NCBI GenBank assembly: GCA_028292505.1
Contig: JAQGMF010000051.1
Location: 23,714 to 87,713, forward strand
Direction of reading: 5' to 3'
DNA: 64,000 nucleotides
Source: Rhodocyclales bacterium
GTDB lineage: Bacteria; Pseudomonadota; Gammaproteobacteria; Burkholderiales; Rhodocyclaceae
Position 1 is the first letter of the stretch; every line of letters starts with the position of its first letter. Positions 26,194 through 34,191 of the stretch are shown piece by piece. The position numbers and the translations under genes were made by a program. The notes under the pieces were generated by a model. That model did not search any database. It saw only the letters and a program-made list of their open reading frames with translations, and was not told where the DNA came from.

Positions 26194-26900
26194 ACACTGC
26201 GCTCAGGCGCGGTGCCCTGTGGGCGGAACGCGATGCTGGCGCTGGCACGTATTCCTTCTCTTGGCCGCGTGCGCTATTGCTGGCTGCAATCATCGAGATC
26301 GGCCTCGTGGTGGGCCTGAGCCGCATCGACTGGAGCCCGCCAGCGTCGCCGAGGCATGACAAAGTCATTCGCGTGGCGATCCTGCCGCCACCTCCCATCG
26401 TCAAGAAACCGCCGCCATCGCCACCCGCGCCGGCACCCGCCAAGGCACCTGTCGTCCGCAAGCTGGCTGACAATCCACCGCCCAAGCCTCCGATCTCCAC
26501 GCCAGCGCCGACTCCCGCACCACTGGCGGTCGCCACGCCCGCAGCACCCACCGCAACCGCGGTAGCGCCGACGCCGCCTGCACCCCAGCCGCAAGTCGTC
26601 GCCGTATCACCATCGACGAATAATGCTGGTCGCATACGCCGCGAGGGCGAGGTCAGTTGCACCAAGATCAAGCCGGAAATGCCGACGCGGGCAATCGAAG
26701 ACGATATTGCCAGCGGCCGCGTGCGCTTTCTCGCCACGGTCGGCGCGGATGGCCACGTCAAAACCGTGGAGGTATTGCTGGCCGAACCGCCCGGCTATTT
26801 CGAGCAGGCGGTCATGCGTAGCGTCAAACGCTGGATCTGTGAGCAGAACGGTGGCGACTACAAATTTCAGGGTGAGGTGTCATTCCGCCTCGATGGCTGA
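26190..26900 (+). CDS. tonB: TonB energy-transducing protein
   Basis: Spans the periplasm to transmit energy to the outer-membrane receptor. The 236-residue protein has one N-terminal membrane segment (about 30-48), a long Pro/Ala/Lys spacer (about 60-150, rich in PPPPIVKKPPPSPPAPAP-type runs) and a short C-terminal TonB domain (about 150-236). The segment YFEQAVMRSVKRWICE is the conserved helix before the last strand. The last 118 bases of the gene recur, diverged, at 27458-27590. Confidence 0.88.
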   Translation: MNTALRRGALWAERDAGAGTYSFSWPRALLLAAIIEIGLVVGLSRIDWSPPASPRHDKVIRVAILPPPPIVKKPPPSPPAPAPAKAPVVRKLADNPPPKPPISTPAPTPAPLAVATPAAPTATAVAPTPPAPQPQVVAVSPSTNNAGRIRREGEVSCTKIKPEMPTRAIEDDIASGRVRFLATVGADGHVKTVEVLLAEPPGYFEQAVMRSVKRWICEQNGGDYKFQGEVSFRLDG

Positions 26901-27068
26901 GGCGAACTGATTCAGACCATAGGCTCCAAGGTTGATGTTGGACAACACGGGTTGCGGAGCGATGCAAGGTCACCAATCAGGCGCTGTGCGAGTAGGCATG
27001 GTGCGATCTGAAGAGCGCAAGGCAATTTTGTTTTGCCAATGAAGCTATCACAAGCGATGGAGGTTTGA

Positions 27069-27431
27069 ATGAATTCCGGGCTTCGAAAATATGGGATGTC
27101 TGTGCTGACCATGCCGGTCCTGCTTGGCACCGCATGTAGCACAGTCTATGAGGGAAAATATCCCCGTGATGCGGGGTGGCGTTCCGGCACGGTGCTTGAA
27201 GTTGCACTGGGCGAACATCTAACCCAAGCCGGGCAACGAGATTGCCGTCAGTACTTGCCGCAAGAGCGTATGGCAAACCACACCTTTGCGACGGTGAGAT
27301 TTGTTAATCGGTCCCGCATCTCGACCATCACCGTCATGTTGCAAAACGAAATACAGATCAAACCCAATGATCTCGTGTACATCAACGTGGCAGACTGCAA
27401 TGCCTCTGTTATGCCACGCACGACGCCTTAA
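27069..27431 (+). CDS. Hypothetical lipoprotein
   Basis: A 120-residue protein with a signal peptide ending in LLGTAC, a good lipobox (Cys 23), so probably a membrane-anchored lipoprotein. The rest, with TVLEVALGEHL and ISTITVMLQNEIQIKPNDLVYINV, suggests a small beta-rich domain; I do not recognise it. Base composition looks lower in GC than the flanking tonB and DUF3299 genes. It lies between tonB and a diverged copy of the tonB 3' end, so it was probably inserted by recombination. Confidence 0.6.
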   Translation: MNSGLRKYGMSVLTMPVLLGTACSTVYEGKYPRDAGWRSGTVLEVALGEHLTQAGQRDCRQYLPQERMANHTFATVRFVNRSRISTITVMLQNEIQIKPNDLVYINVADCNASVMPRTTP

Positions 27432-27457
27432 TATGACTTAAGCATCTAGATGTGTTA

Positions 27458-27590
27458 CGAACCACTGGGTTATTTCGAGCAGGCGGTGATTCGCAGCATA
27501 CAACGCTGGACCTGCGAGCCGGACAGCGGCGAGTACAGGTTCCAGGGTGAGGTGTTATTCCGTCTCGATGGCCGAGGCGACCTGTTTCAG
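27458..27590 (+). pseudogene. Diverged copy of the 3' end of tonB
   Basis: These 133 bases align without gaps to 26783-26915 (end of tonB and 15 bases beyond), with about 25 differences by hand count (about 81% identity). The copy still reads EPLGYFEQAVIRSIQRWTCE in frame and most changes are silent or conservative, so it derives from a related functional tonB, not from recent duplication. The stop codon of tonB is CGA here. There is no start or upstream part. It ends at the DUF3299 stop codon. Confidence 0.75.
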
Positions 27591-28255
27591 GGCGCAGGCT
27601 TCTGTATCACATAGGGCTCCACGCGCTGCGCGACAAGACGATAGCCGACCGAACCGAACGGACTGTCGCTGCGCACCGTCGTCAGCTTGCCAGTTATCCA
27701 AATGGCATCCATCATGCGCGCGCCCTTCACCGGGTTGTCGGGCTTGACGTCGATGATCTGGTTGGCGGGCGGCGGTGGGGTATGAATGCAAGCGCCGAAG
27801 TACGGTACCAGCAGGAAGCTGCGCACTTCGTCCTTGTCCACGTCCATCGGTATCAGAAATCCCGGAATGCGCACCGTCACGCCGTTGAGCGCTTCAATCA
27901 CCGGGGCCTTGTCCAGCGCTTCGCGCACGCGCTCCAAGGCAGCAACCGCGCGCGGATCGTTGTCGCTCATGCGCGAAAAATCCATGCCCTTGATGGACGC
28001 GTACGGATCCCAGTTCTTCGGATACAGATCGTCCCATTTGATCTGCCGGGGACCGTTCGCCACCGGCGCGGGCTGAGCGAGGCGATCACCAACCTTGTAT
28101 GCAGCGGAAGACGGGGGCGTTGCATAAGGCAATGCGGCGATGCGGGACGGTTTGAAGGTGGCGGCACGCATCACGGCGAATGCCGCTGCAGCTAAGCACA
28201 TTATGCTGATGACGTAAATCGCGGGGCGAGTAAGTTTGCGTTGCGCGCCTGACAT
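27587..28255 (-). CDS. DUF3299 protein of the zinc operon
   Basis: A 222-residue protein with an N-terminal membrane or signal segment (about 12-30, PAIYVISIMCLAAAAFAVM) and a periplasmic domain containing the family features WDDLYPKNWDPY, VRIPGFLIPMDVD and VPYFGACIHTPPPPANQIIDV (DUF3299). Such proteins accompany MacB/LolD-like ABC genes and a DUF2796 protein in zinc-regulated clusters; the exact role is unknown. It starts 8 bases after the permease gene. The reading frame is open far upstream through the permease gene, but the ATG at 28255 gives the normal N-terminus. Confidence 0.8.
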   Translation of the reverse strand: MSGAQRKLTRPAIYVISIMCLAAAAFAVMRAATFKPSRIAALPYATPPSSAAYKVGDRLAQPAPVANGPRQIKWDDLYPKNWDPYASIKGMDFSRMSDNDPRAVAALERVREALDKAPVIEALNGVTVRIPGFLIPMDVDKDEVRSFLLVPYFGACIHTPPPPANQIIDVKPDNPVKGARMMDAIWITGKLTTVRSDSPFGSVGYRLVAQRVEPYVIQKPAP

Positions 28256-28263
28256 GGAGACTC

Positions 28264-29526
28264 CTAGAGACGCGGTGTCAGTCCATCGGCCAGCGACAGC
28301 CGATAAGCCCGCCAGGCCGGAATCAAGCCAGCCACCAGGCCCGCGAGCAGCATGCCACCGACGAGCAGCCATTCGCTGCCGGAAGCGGTAAATGCCTTCG
28401 TCATGATTCCATAGTTGGCCTGCAACCACGGCCCGCCCAGCCACAGTCCTGCGCACAGCGCAGCCCAACCGGCGAGCGTGCCGAGCAAGGTTACCGTCAA
28501 CGCTTCCAGCAACAATAGCAGCAGAATCCTGCGCGGGCTTGCGCCGACCGAGCGCAGGACCGCCAATTCGCGCCGCCTTGCATCGAGCCCGGCCAGCAAG
28601 GTCGCGACCAGCCCGGCGAGACCGACCACGGCTACTGCCAGCGACACGAACATGAGCGCCCGCTCGCCGAGCTGTGCGACCTCCCATAACTGATCGAGCG
28701 CCACGCCGGGCATCACGCCCATCAGCGCCTCGTCCTTGTAAGCGGCAATCTCGCGTTGCATGGCGAATACCTGTGCGCGGCTCTTCAGCCCTAGCATCAC
28801 GGCCGTTACGGTCTTTGGCGTGAGATCGAACTTCTTCACGTATTGCGCCGGGATCGACACACCCGGCATCGGCGCACCGGCTTGCCAGTCGAGGTGGATT
28901 GCTTCCATACCGGCAAGACTGATGAACAAGGTGCGGTCGACCGGCGTGCCGGTCGCTTGCAGCACACCGGTTACGGTGAAGGGTTTGTCGGCGTGTTCCG
29001 CGCCAATATTGGCGCCACTGCCATGTGTCAGTACCACCTTGTCGCCGAGCTTGTAGTTCTGCGCTCGCGCTACGTCCGAGCCGAGCACAAGTTCGAACAC
29101 ATCGCCGAAAGCATGACCTTGCGCGAACTGCAGCGCCTGATCGTCGCCATAATGAAAGCGTTGGAAGTATGCTGATTGCGTAGCGAGCACCGGGAAGCCG
29201 CGGTGCGAGTCGCCCAGCGATACGGGCAGCGCCCACGCCACCGCCGGGTGCGCGGCGAGCCATTGCGCCGAGCGCCAGTCCATGTTCTGCGTGGCATCGC
29301 CGATGTGGAACACGGTATAAAGCATTAAGGAAAGGCCGCTGCCGCGCGGTCCGACGACGAGGTCGGTAGCGGACACCGATGCTGAAAAACTGTCGCGCAC
29401 GTCCTGCCGTACACGGGCCACACCGAGTAGTAGCAATGCCGCCAGCATGATCGAGACAAGTGTCAGGCTGAGCGCCAGACGGCGATTCCAGGCGCTCGCC
29501 AGGGCAAGGCGCAGCAGCGCGCTCAT
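28264..29526 (-). CDS. ABC transporter permease (FtsX/MacB-like), zinc operon
   Basis: A 420-residue inner-membrane protein with the four-helix MacB/LolC layout: a membrane segment at about 17-37, a periplasmic MacB-PCD-like domain (about 45-250) and three segments near 275-300, 325-350 and 385-410. The motif ELAVLRSVGASPRRILLLLLLEALTVTLLG is the characteristic FtsX-domain segment. It overlaps the ATPase gene by 4 bases. Such mechanotransmission-type permeases usually export or extract rather than import, so how it would help zinc acquisition is open. Confidence 0.88.
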   Translation of the reverse strand: MSALLRLALASAWNRRLALSLTLVSIMLAALLLLGVARVRQDVRDSFSASVSATDLVVGPRGSGLSLMLYTVFHIGDATQNMDWRSAQWLAAHPAVAWALPVSLGDSHRGFPVLATQSAYFQRFHYGDDQALQFAQGHAFGDVFELVLGSDVARAQNYKLGDKVVLTHGSGANIGAEHADKPFTVTGVLQATGTPVDRTLFISLAGMEAIHLDWQAGAPMPGVSIPAQYVKKFDLTPKTVTAVMLGLKSRAQVFAMQREIAAYKDEALMGVMPGVALDQLWEVAQLGERALMFVSLAVAVVGLAGLVATLLAGLDARRRELAVLRSVGASPRRILLLLLLEALTVTLLGTLAGWAALCAGLWLGGPWLQANYGIMTKAFTASGSEWLLVGGMLLAGLVAGLIPAWRAYRLSLADGLTPRL

Positions 29527-30230
29527 GCCGCTTCCCCGATACCGCCTGCGCGATTGATCTGCGGCAGCGACACGACGCGCGAGAAGTGCGCCGCGAGACG
29601 TTGGTCATGGCTCACGAAAAGCAGGGCCGCGCCACTTGCCGCGCACTCGCTGCGCAGTAGATTGAGAAAACCTACCTGCCGCGCGGCGTCCAGCGCCGAG
29701 GTGGGTTCATCGGCAATCAGCAATTCAGGCCGACCGATCAGCGCGCGTGCTGCCGCAACGCGCTGCTGTTGGCCAACTGACAAGGCCGTGGCCGGACGTG
29801 CCCACAAACTGCGATCCAGATCAAGATGCGTCAGCAGACGCTCTGCAGTCGCGTGAGCATCTTTGGACTGCGTGCGACGACGTGCCGAAAAGCGGCAAGG
29901 CAACAGCACGTTGTCGAGGACCGTGAGATAAGGCAGGAGATTGAACTGCTGGAAGATGAAACCGATGTGATCCACGCGCAGGCGATCTCGCCGTGCCGAT
30001 GATATGTCATCGTAATTTTGTCCAAGCAGGCGCACCACACCCTGCTGTGGCAAGAGCACGCCAGCCAGCAAGGCCAGCAGCGTGCTCTTGCCGCTGCCGC
30101 TCTCGCCGTGCAGGAAAACGTCCTCTCCCGGCGTCAGCGAAAATTCCGCCAAGTCCAGACATGCGGCGCGCTGGCGCGGCCAACTGAAAACAAGATCGCT
30201 GAGTTCGACGACCGGCGTGCGCGTGCTCAT
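29523..30230 (-). CDS. ABC transporter ATPase (LolD/MacB-like), zinc operon
   Basis: A 235-residue nucleotide-binding subunit with Walker A GESGSGKST (42-50), Q-loop FIFQQFNLLPYLTV, signature LSVGQQQ (150-156), Walker B LLIADEP (170-176) and H-loop FVSHDQ. It belongs to the LolD/MacB branch that pairs with FtsX-like permeases, in agreement with the next gene. It lies 10 bases after the DUF2796 gene. Confidence 0.93.
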   Translation of the reverse strand: MSTRTPVVELSDLVFSWPRQRAACLDLAEFSLTPGEDVFLHGESGSGKSTLLALLAGVLLPQQGVVRLLGQNYDDISSARRDRLRVDHIGFIFQQFNLLPYLTVLDNVLLPCRFSARRRTQSKDAHATAERLLTHLDLDRSLWARPATALSVGQQQRVAAARALIGRPELLIADEPTSALDAARQVGFLNLLRSECAASGAALLFVSHDQRLAAHFSRVVSLPQINRAGGIGEAA

Positions 30231-30240
30231 CGTTGCCCCA

Positions 30241-30792
30241 TCACCATTGCATTGTGCGCGAGGTAGGCGTCAACCTTGCCGCATGCTGGCGCTTCGGCGT
30301 AACCAGTTTCACGTCCAGCGTCTTCATGTTCGCAAAGCCATCGAAGAGTTGCACCGTCAGGCTGTTCAAGGCAGCAATCTTGTCGCAGCGGAAGCTGAAG
30401 TTTGCATCCAGGTCGGCATGCTCACCGTGCTCTACCGCAGCTTGCGTGTTCGCGGGAGCTTCGCCCAGCAATGCGGGATCCAGCGCGCTGGATGCCAGTT
30501 TCACGCTCACCGGCTTACAAGCGGCCTGCGAGTTTGTCACGAAGACCTTATCCGCTGCGCGCAGGCTTGCCGCCATCGAACGCACCTTGTTAATCTCCGC
30601 TGGCGTCTTCGGTGCGCGCTCGAAGCCGATCAGGTTGTCGAGTGGCGATTCCATCGCGATCGACAGTGTGTTGCCTTCGATACTTACTTCGAGATTGGCG
30701 AGGCCATGAACATGGGCCTCGGCTGCCCAAGCGGGAGTAGATAGCGCCGACATTGAAACAGCCAGATACATCGGCAGGAATTTACGGCGCAT
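30241..30792 (-). CDS. ZrgA-like (DUF2796) zinc-uptake periplasmic protein
   Basis: A 183-residue exported protein: signal peptide 1-23 (ending AWA), then EAHVHGLANLEVSIEGNTLSI and MESPLDNLIGFERAPKT, the hallmark of DUF2796/ZrgA proteins, which were linked to zinc uptake in Vibrio. Two cysteines (AACKP, FRCDK) could form a disulfide. The long His-rich insert typical of many homologues is reduced to EHGEHAD. Position between the ZIP and ABC genes and behind a Zur-like regulator supports a role in zinc acquisition. Confidence 0.85.
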   Translation of the reverse strand: MRRKFLPMYLAVSMSALSTPAWAAEAHVHGLANLEVSIEGNTLSIAMESPLDNLIGFERAPKTPAEINKVRSMAASLRAADKVFVTNSQAACKPVSVKLASSALDPALLGEAPANTQAAVEHGEHADLDANFSFRCDKIAALNSLTVQLFDGFANMKTLDVKLVTPKRQHAARLTPTSRTMQW

Positions 30793-30854
30793 GGACTACG
30801 TCTCCCGGAATTGAAGCGATGGATTGTTTCGCGAGGCATTCGCCTTGAAGTGCA

Positions 30855-31655
30855 TCAATGCTCGCCCAGCACACTCGCGGCAATCACCACCACACCGATC
30901 ACCATCCAGGCGGTCTGCCACATCGATGTATGCCGATGTCCTTCATTGCGCAACAAGGGCAGAAGGTCGGAAATTGCGATATACAGAAAGCTGGCCGCAG
31001 CAATGACAAGTACATACGGCAGCACGACCTGCGTCTGGCGCAGAGCGAAGTAGCCGATCAGGCCGCCCAGCACTGCACTCATGCTGGACAGGGCATTCAT
31101 GGCCATCGAACGCCAACGCGAGTAGCCCGCAGCGCGCACGATGGCAAATCCGCCAGCCTCATGAGGAATTTCATGGGCGATCACCGCGAAGGCGGTCGAC
31201 CAACCCAGCGCCGGACTCGTCAGGAATGTCGCGGCAAGCAACACGCCATCGACGAAATTATGAAAGCTACCACCGACCAACACCGCCATGACGGTATTGC
31301 GTTGCACGCCATGATGGGCGTGCGAGTGCCCATGCTTGTGTTCGTGGGGCGGACAGTGATGGTCATGGCCTTGTTCGTCGGCATGCGAGTGACGCCACAC
31401 GGCAATGCGCTCCAGACCATAGAAACTTAACAAACCCAGCAGCATGCTTGTGAACAAGCGGTGCGGCGCCACGCCCGATTCGAAGGCCTCCGGCAGTACA
31501 TCGAGCAGCGCCACGGCAAGCAGTACTCCCGTGGCAAAACCCACCATGCGTGGCATCCAACGTTGTGGCAAGCCAGCCATCACGATGCCGGCAGCAATGG
31601 CGCTGAGTACGCCGCCGAGCATGGTTGCGAAGAAAATTTGTATGAGGATATGCAT
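30855..31655 (-). CDS. ZIP-family metal transporter with His-rich loop
   Basis: Inner-membrane divalent-metal permease, 266 residues and about eight membrane segments. The cytosolic loop (89-115) is packed with histidines (HSHADEQGHDHH, HEHKHGHSHAHH), a likely zinc-binding site. The signature residues are in HNFVDG (132-137) and HEIPHE (161-166) within the fourth and fifth helices. Start is ATG 31655; the codon before it in frame is TTG. It follows the zur-like gene by 33 bases in the same operon. Confidence 0.93.
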   Translation of the reverse strand: MHILIQIFFATMLGGVLSAIAAGIVMAGLPQRWMPRMVGFATGVLLAVALLDVLPEAFESGVAPHRLFTSMLLGLLSFYGLERIAVWRHSHADEQGHDHHCPPHEHKHGHSHAHHGVQRNTVMAVLVGGSFHNFVDGVLLAATFLTSPALGWSTAFAVIAHEIPHEAGGFAIVRAAGYSRWRSMAMNALSSMSAVLGGLIGYFALRQTQVVLPYVLVIAAASFLYIAISDLLPLLRNEGHRHTSMWQTAWMVIGVVVIAASVLGEH

Positions 31656-31688
31656 CAATGATATTCCGATCCTGTTTTCGTGCTGATG

Positions 31689-32117
31689 CTATTTCGCGGC
31701 AGTGTGCCGGTCACATTGGGCACATTGTCCCGTCACGCTGAGCCCCACCGATTTCGCCGAAAAGCCTTTTGGTAAGGCAGGCTGCGCGATCTGTACATCG
31801 TCCAGACAAAACACCTTGCCGCAGTCCTCGCAGCGGAAATGGGCATGTTGGTCGTGCTGCGGCGCATTCGGCGCTGCGAGACTGAAACGGAACACGCGCT
31901 GCGCATCTGTCACGCGATGCGCCAAGCCACTCTCGACCAACCAATCGAGCACGCGATAAAGCGTCACGCGGTCAATGTCCAGATCAGACAGCGCCGCTTC
32001 CACGTCGTGATGGCTCAAGGCGCGATCCGCGCCCTCAAGCAAACGCAGTACGGCCAAGCGTGCGGGGGTGACGCGAGCGCCTAGAGCGCGAATGCGTGTG
32101 GCCGGATCGGAATTCAT
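31689..32117 (-). CDS. zur: Fur-family regulator, probably Zur
   Basis: A 142-residue metal-responsive repressor. Residues 10-80 form the winged helix (RVTPARLAVLRLLEGADRALSHHDVEAAL ... RVTLYRVLDWLVESGL) and 81-142 the dimer domain with the structural zinc cysteines C96/C99 and C132/C135 plus H91/H93. Sequence alone does not separate Zur from Fur, but it heads an operon with a ZIP transporter and a ZrgA-like protein, and a palindrome resembling a Zur box lies 31 bases upstream, so autoregulation by zinc is likely. Confidence 0.85.
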   Translation of the reverse strand: MNSDPATRIRALGARVTPARLAVLRLLEGADRALSHHDVEAALSDLDIDRVTLYRVLDWLVESGLAHRVTDAQRVFRFSLAAPNAPQHDQHAHFRCEDCGKVFCLDDVQIAQPALPKGFSAKSVGLSVTGQCAQCDRHTAAK

Positions 32118-32147
32118 GGGGTCGATTGAAACACAGGATGCACGTTA

Positions 32148-32164
32148 ATGCAATCTTGTTGCAT
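32148..32164. promoter_or_regulatory. Zur-like operator upstream of the Fur/Zur gene
   Basis: ATGCAATCTTGTTGCAT: half-sites ATGCAA and TTGCAT separated by five bases, matching the perfect palindrome at 22211-22227 at 14 of 17 positions. It lies 31 bases before the regulator start and 134 bases before the divergent lipoprotein gene. Confidence 0.65.
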
Positions 32165-32298
32165 ATAATCGAAATGCCGACGCAAATGAGAAGGTCGCAG
32201 CGAACAGGAACTATCCGGATACCGCCTGGTTCATAATGGCTTGTACCGTTGCTAAACGATGCGAGCACCTGCACTCGTTCCTTGTCTGTGGAGACATC

Positions 32299-32514
32299 AT
32301 GAAGACACTGCTGATTATTGCGTCGATCCTGGGACTGAGCGCATGTGCTTCGTCCCCCCAAATAAGTTCCGTCGTGAATGGTTACAGGTACACGACAGGC
32401 CCGAGCGACGCGAACGATCCGCGTTTGCGGAGCCCCGCGTTTTACATGGACGACGACAAGCCGCCTTACGAATACGTCGGCCCGGGCCGTCCTTTCTGGC
32501 CGGGAGCCAAATGA
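32299..32514 (+). CDS. Small lipoprotein
   Basis: A 71-residue protein beginning MKTLLIIASILGLSACASS: a short signal peptide with a perfect lipobox LSAC (Cys 16). The mature part is 56 residues, polar and Pro-rich (DDDKPPYEYVGPGRPFWPG). GGAG lies 6 bases before the ATG. No homologous family was recognised. It is divergent from zur; whether it belongs to the zinc regulon is unknown. Confidence 0.7.
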   Translation: MKTLLIIASILGLSACASSPQISSVVNGYRYTTGPSDANDPRLRSPAFYMDDDKPPYEYVGPGRPFWPGAK

Positions 32515-32657
32515 ATGGCGTGGAATCGCGGTGGCTAGGCTTGCCATCGCAATGTAACGAGCCGGTGCGAGCGCGGCACATCAAGTGAGTCCCCGTCGTC
32601 GTTCGGTGCAATATGCGAGGGGAATATCGAGCTTCGGGAGGGAACGAAGCTTCCAGA

Positions 32658-33196
32658 AAGCGACGGCCGTATCTGCGTGTTGACGCGGATACCGCCGTCG
32701 CCTTGACGACTACCAGCGGCGGTGACCGAAGTGGCGTGAGTAGCCGAAATCGAAGTAGAGCGACAGCCCCCAATAGACCGGAGCATGGCGATAAACGACC
32801 ACCGGATTTTCTTCGACGACTGTGGTCGTTGTCGGGGCGGGCGTGACGGCCGCACCTTCCACGTTCACGCTGATCGGCACCCATTCGCCAGGATCGCTGG
32901 CCATGCGCGTCGTATAACGCTGACCAGCATATTCATACGCCACGTCGTAGCCGACCGTGCGTTGCTGCGACGTTTGCGTCGTCTGGCAACGGCGAACTGT
33001 TTGCGCGGTGGTCTGACCATCTTGATTGTCCACCCGGTCGCCAACGACCGCGCCCCGTGATGGCGCCCACGGCCGTTGCGGCCAACTTGCCACCACCTCT
33101 GCCTACCGTGCTGCCATGCAGGCCGCCAGCGACGCCACCGATAATGGCACCACCCGTCGAACGTGGTTGCTGCACTTGCATCTGCTCATCCCAGCA
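32658..33196. repeat. Left copy of the 0.55-kb direct repeat
   Basis: Aligns with 50155-50719 in the same orientation, about 94% identical by eye apart from a ~27-base deletion and a 1-base insertion in this copy. It carries the last codons of a DUF421 gene (ending at 32706) and a broken glycine-zipper gene. The two copies lie 17.5 kb apart and flank the glycan island. Confidence 0.85.
32710..33196 (-). pseudogene. Broken glycine-zipper outer-membrane protein gene
   Basis: A damaged copy of the intact gene at 50207-50842. The C-terminal ~110 codons are open (GDRVDNQDGQTT ... SRHFGHRRW, stop at 32710), then an extra C near 33,055 shifts the frame; the preceding part (QVQQPRSTGGAIIGGVAGG) is readable only in another frame. 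The signal peptide and first ~45 codons are missing: homology stops at 33196, where the 4-alpha-glucanotransferase relic begins. It also has an in-frame deletion relative to the intact copy. Confidence 0.85.
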
Positions 33197-33200
33197 CGCC

Positions 33201-33444
33201 CGACGCTATCTCGGCATCGACGGTCACGAAATCAATTGGGAACTGATGCGTGCGGCCTGCGCCAGCGTCGCCAATGCGACGATTTATCCCCTGTAGGACA
33301 TTCTCGGCGCGGGCGCCGACGCCCGCAAGATATGTCTGGTCGCCTGGACGGAAACGGCGCTGGCGCTTTACTTGGGACCAATGGCAAGCCGGCCATGCGC
33401 AGCACCTGGACAGACTGATGGCCCTCTACGAACGCTGCCAGTAA
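33201..33444 (+). pseudogene. Relic of the 3' end of a 4-alpha-glucanotransferase (MalQ-like) gene
   Basis: Translating across frames recovers the end of a GH77 enzyme: RRYLGIDGHEINWELMRAAC, then ASVANATIYPL, a TAG where Gln is expected, DILGAGADAR, then, after two frame changes, SGRLDGNG and WRFTWDQWQAGH ... LMALYERCQ with a stop at 33442. One nonsense codon and two frameshifts show the gene is dead. Only the last ~80 codons survive. The join with the glycine-zipper relic marks an old recombination point. Confidence 0.75.
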
Positions 33445-33637
33445 GAAATCAACGCAAGCTGAATTTATTTCACGGCTCGTTGCGGGAAATGCGGGCATTT
33501 CCGCCACGAAGCGCTGGGCATGGTGGTTGCAGCAATTCACTTAATCCGCTGGTTCGAAATACTCGCGGTGTGGTTGCATGCGTCAATATCGCCGCATTGC
33601 AACGCTTCATCCCCCAAATCATCATCAAGGAGAAATC

Positions 33638-34057
33638 ATGAAAAATATCATCATGCGTGCCGCTGTCGCGGCATTTTGTTGCACCGCTGCGGTGACATGG
33701 GCGCAATCGGGCGGTGGAGGTGGCGGCGGTGGTGGCGGTCCCGGTACAGGGCCTGGTTCAACGACCGGTGCTGCGGGAGTCGGCGGCAGTGCCGGAACGA
33801 CTGGAAACGGAACCAATGGCAGTGCCGGAATGAACGGCGCTGCAGGCGCAAATGGCGCGGTCGGAACGCCGGGTACACCTTCCAATGGCATAGGCGGCAA
33901 CAATTCAAACAGCATAGGCGGGAGCAACGATACGAGCGTGACGGGAACCAATAGCGCAACCGGAAGCGGCTCCAGCGGTATGGCGTCGAGCAGCCGCTCG
34001 CACAGCCGCAAGCATAAAAGCGGGAGCAGCAGTTCCGCAAGCAGCACGAACCACTAA
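33638..34057 (+). CDS. Secreted Gly/Ser-rich protein with short collagen-like stretch
   Basis: A 139-residue protein: signal peptide 1-22 (ending WAQ), a run of ten glycines, then a stretch with Gly at every third place (about 55-80, pattern NGT-NGS-AGM-NGA-AGA-NGA-VGT-PGT), a Gly/Asn/Ser region and a basic His/Lys/Ser tail (SRSHSRKHKSGSSSS). AAGGAG precedes the ATG. The composition suggests an extended extracellular or periplasmic protein. Real coding status rests on the signal peptide and ribosome binding site. No homologue was recognised. Confidence 0.6.
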   Translation: MKNIIMRAAVAAFCCTAAVTWAQSGGGGGGGGGGPGTGPGSTTGAAGVGGSAGTTGNGTNGSAGMNGAAGANGAVGTPGTPSNGIGGNNSNSIGGSNDTSVTGTNSATGSGSSGMASSSRSHSRKHKSGSSSSASSTNH

Positions 34058-34067
34058 AAGGCTATGG

Positions 34068-34118
34068 ATCCCGGCCCGGGGTAGCCGGTTTATCCCGAGC
34101 TTGTCGAGGGGCCGGGAT
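34068..34118. repeat. REP-like palindrome between convergent genes
   Basis: ATCCCGGCCC (34068-34077) and GGGCCGGGAT (34109-34118) form a perfect 10-bp inverted repeat around a 31-base centre that includes CCCGAGCTTGTCGAGG. Elements of this type are dispersed extragenic palindromes in many proteobacteria. It may end transcription of the glycan operon and of the convergent secreted-protein gene. Confidence 0.55.
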
Positions 34119-34191
34119 GACAATGTTAGGGTCGATGGTCGCGCGACACGGCGAGCCGCTCACGCTTCCTTTCGGCGCTGCGGGCGGCTCA

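Noticed and set aside
27587..29608. 673-codon frame spanning the ABC permease and DUF3299 genes
   Set aside because: Only the last 222 codons resemble a family (DUF3299); the upstream part is an alternative frame of the permease, which has clear FtsX motifs in its own frame.
32535..32855. Small minus-strand frames at the left repeat that could look like new genes
   Set aside because: They are alternative frames of the broken glycine-zipper gene and DUF421 tail, as shown by alignment with the right repeat.
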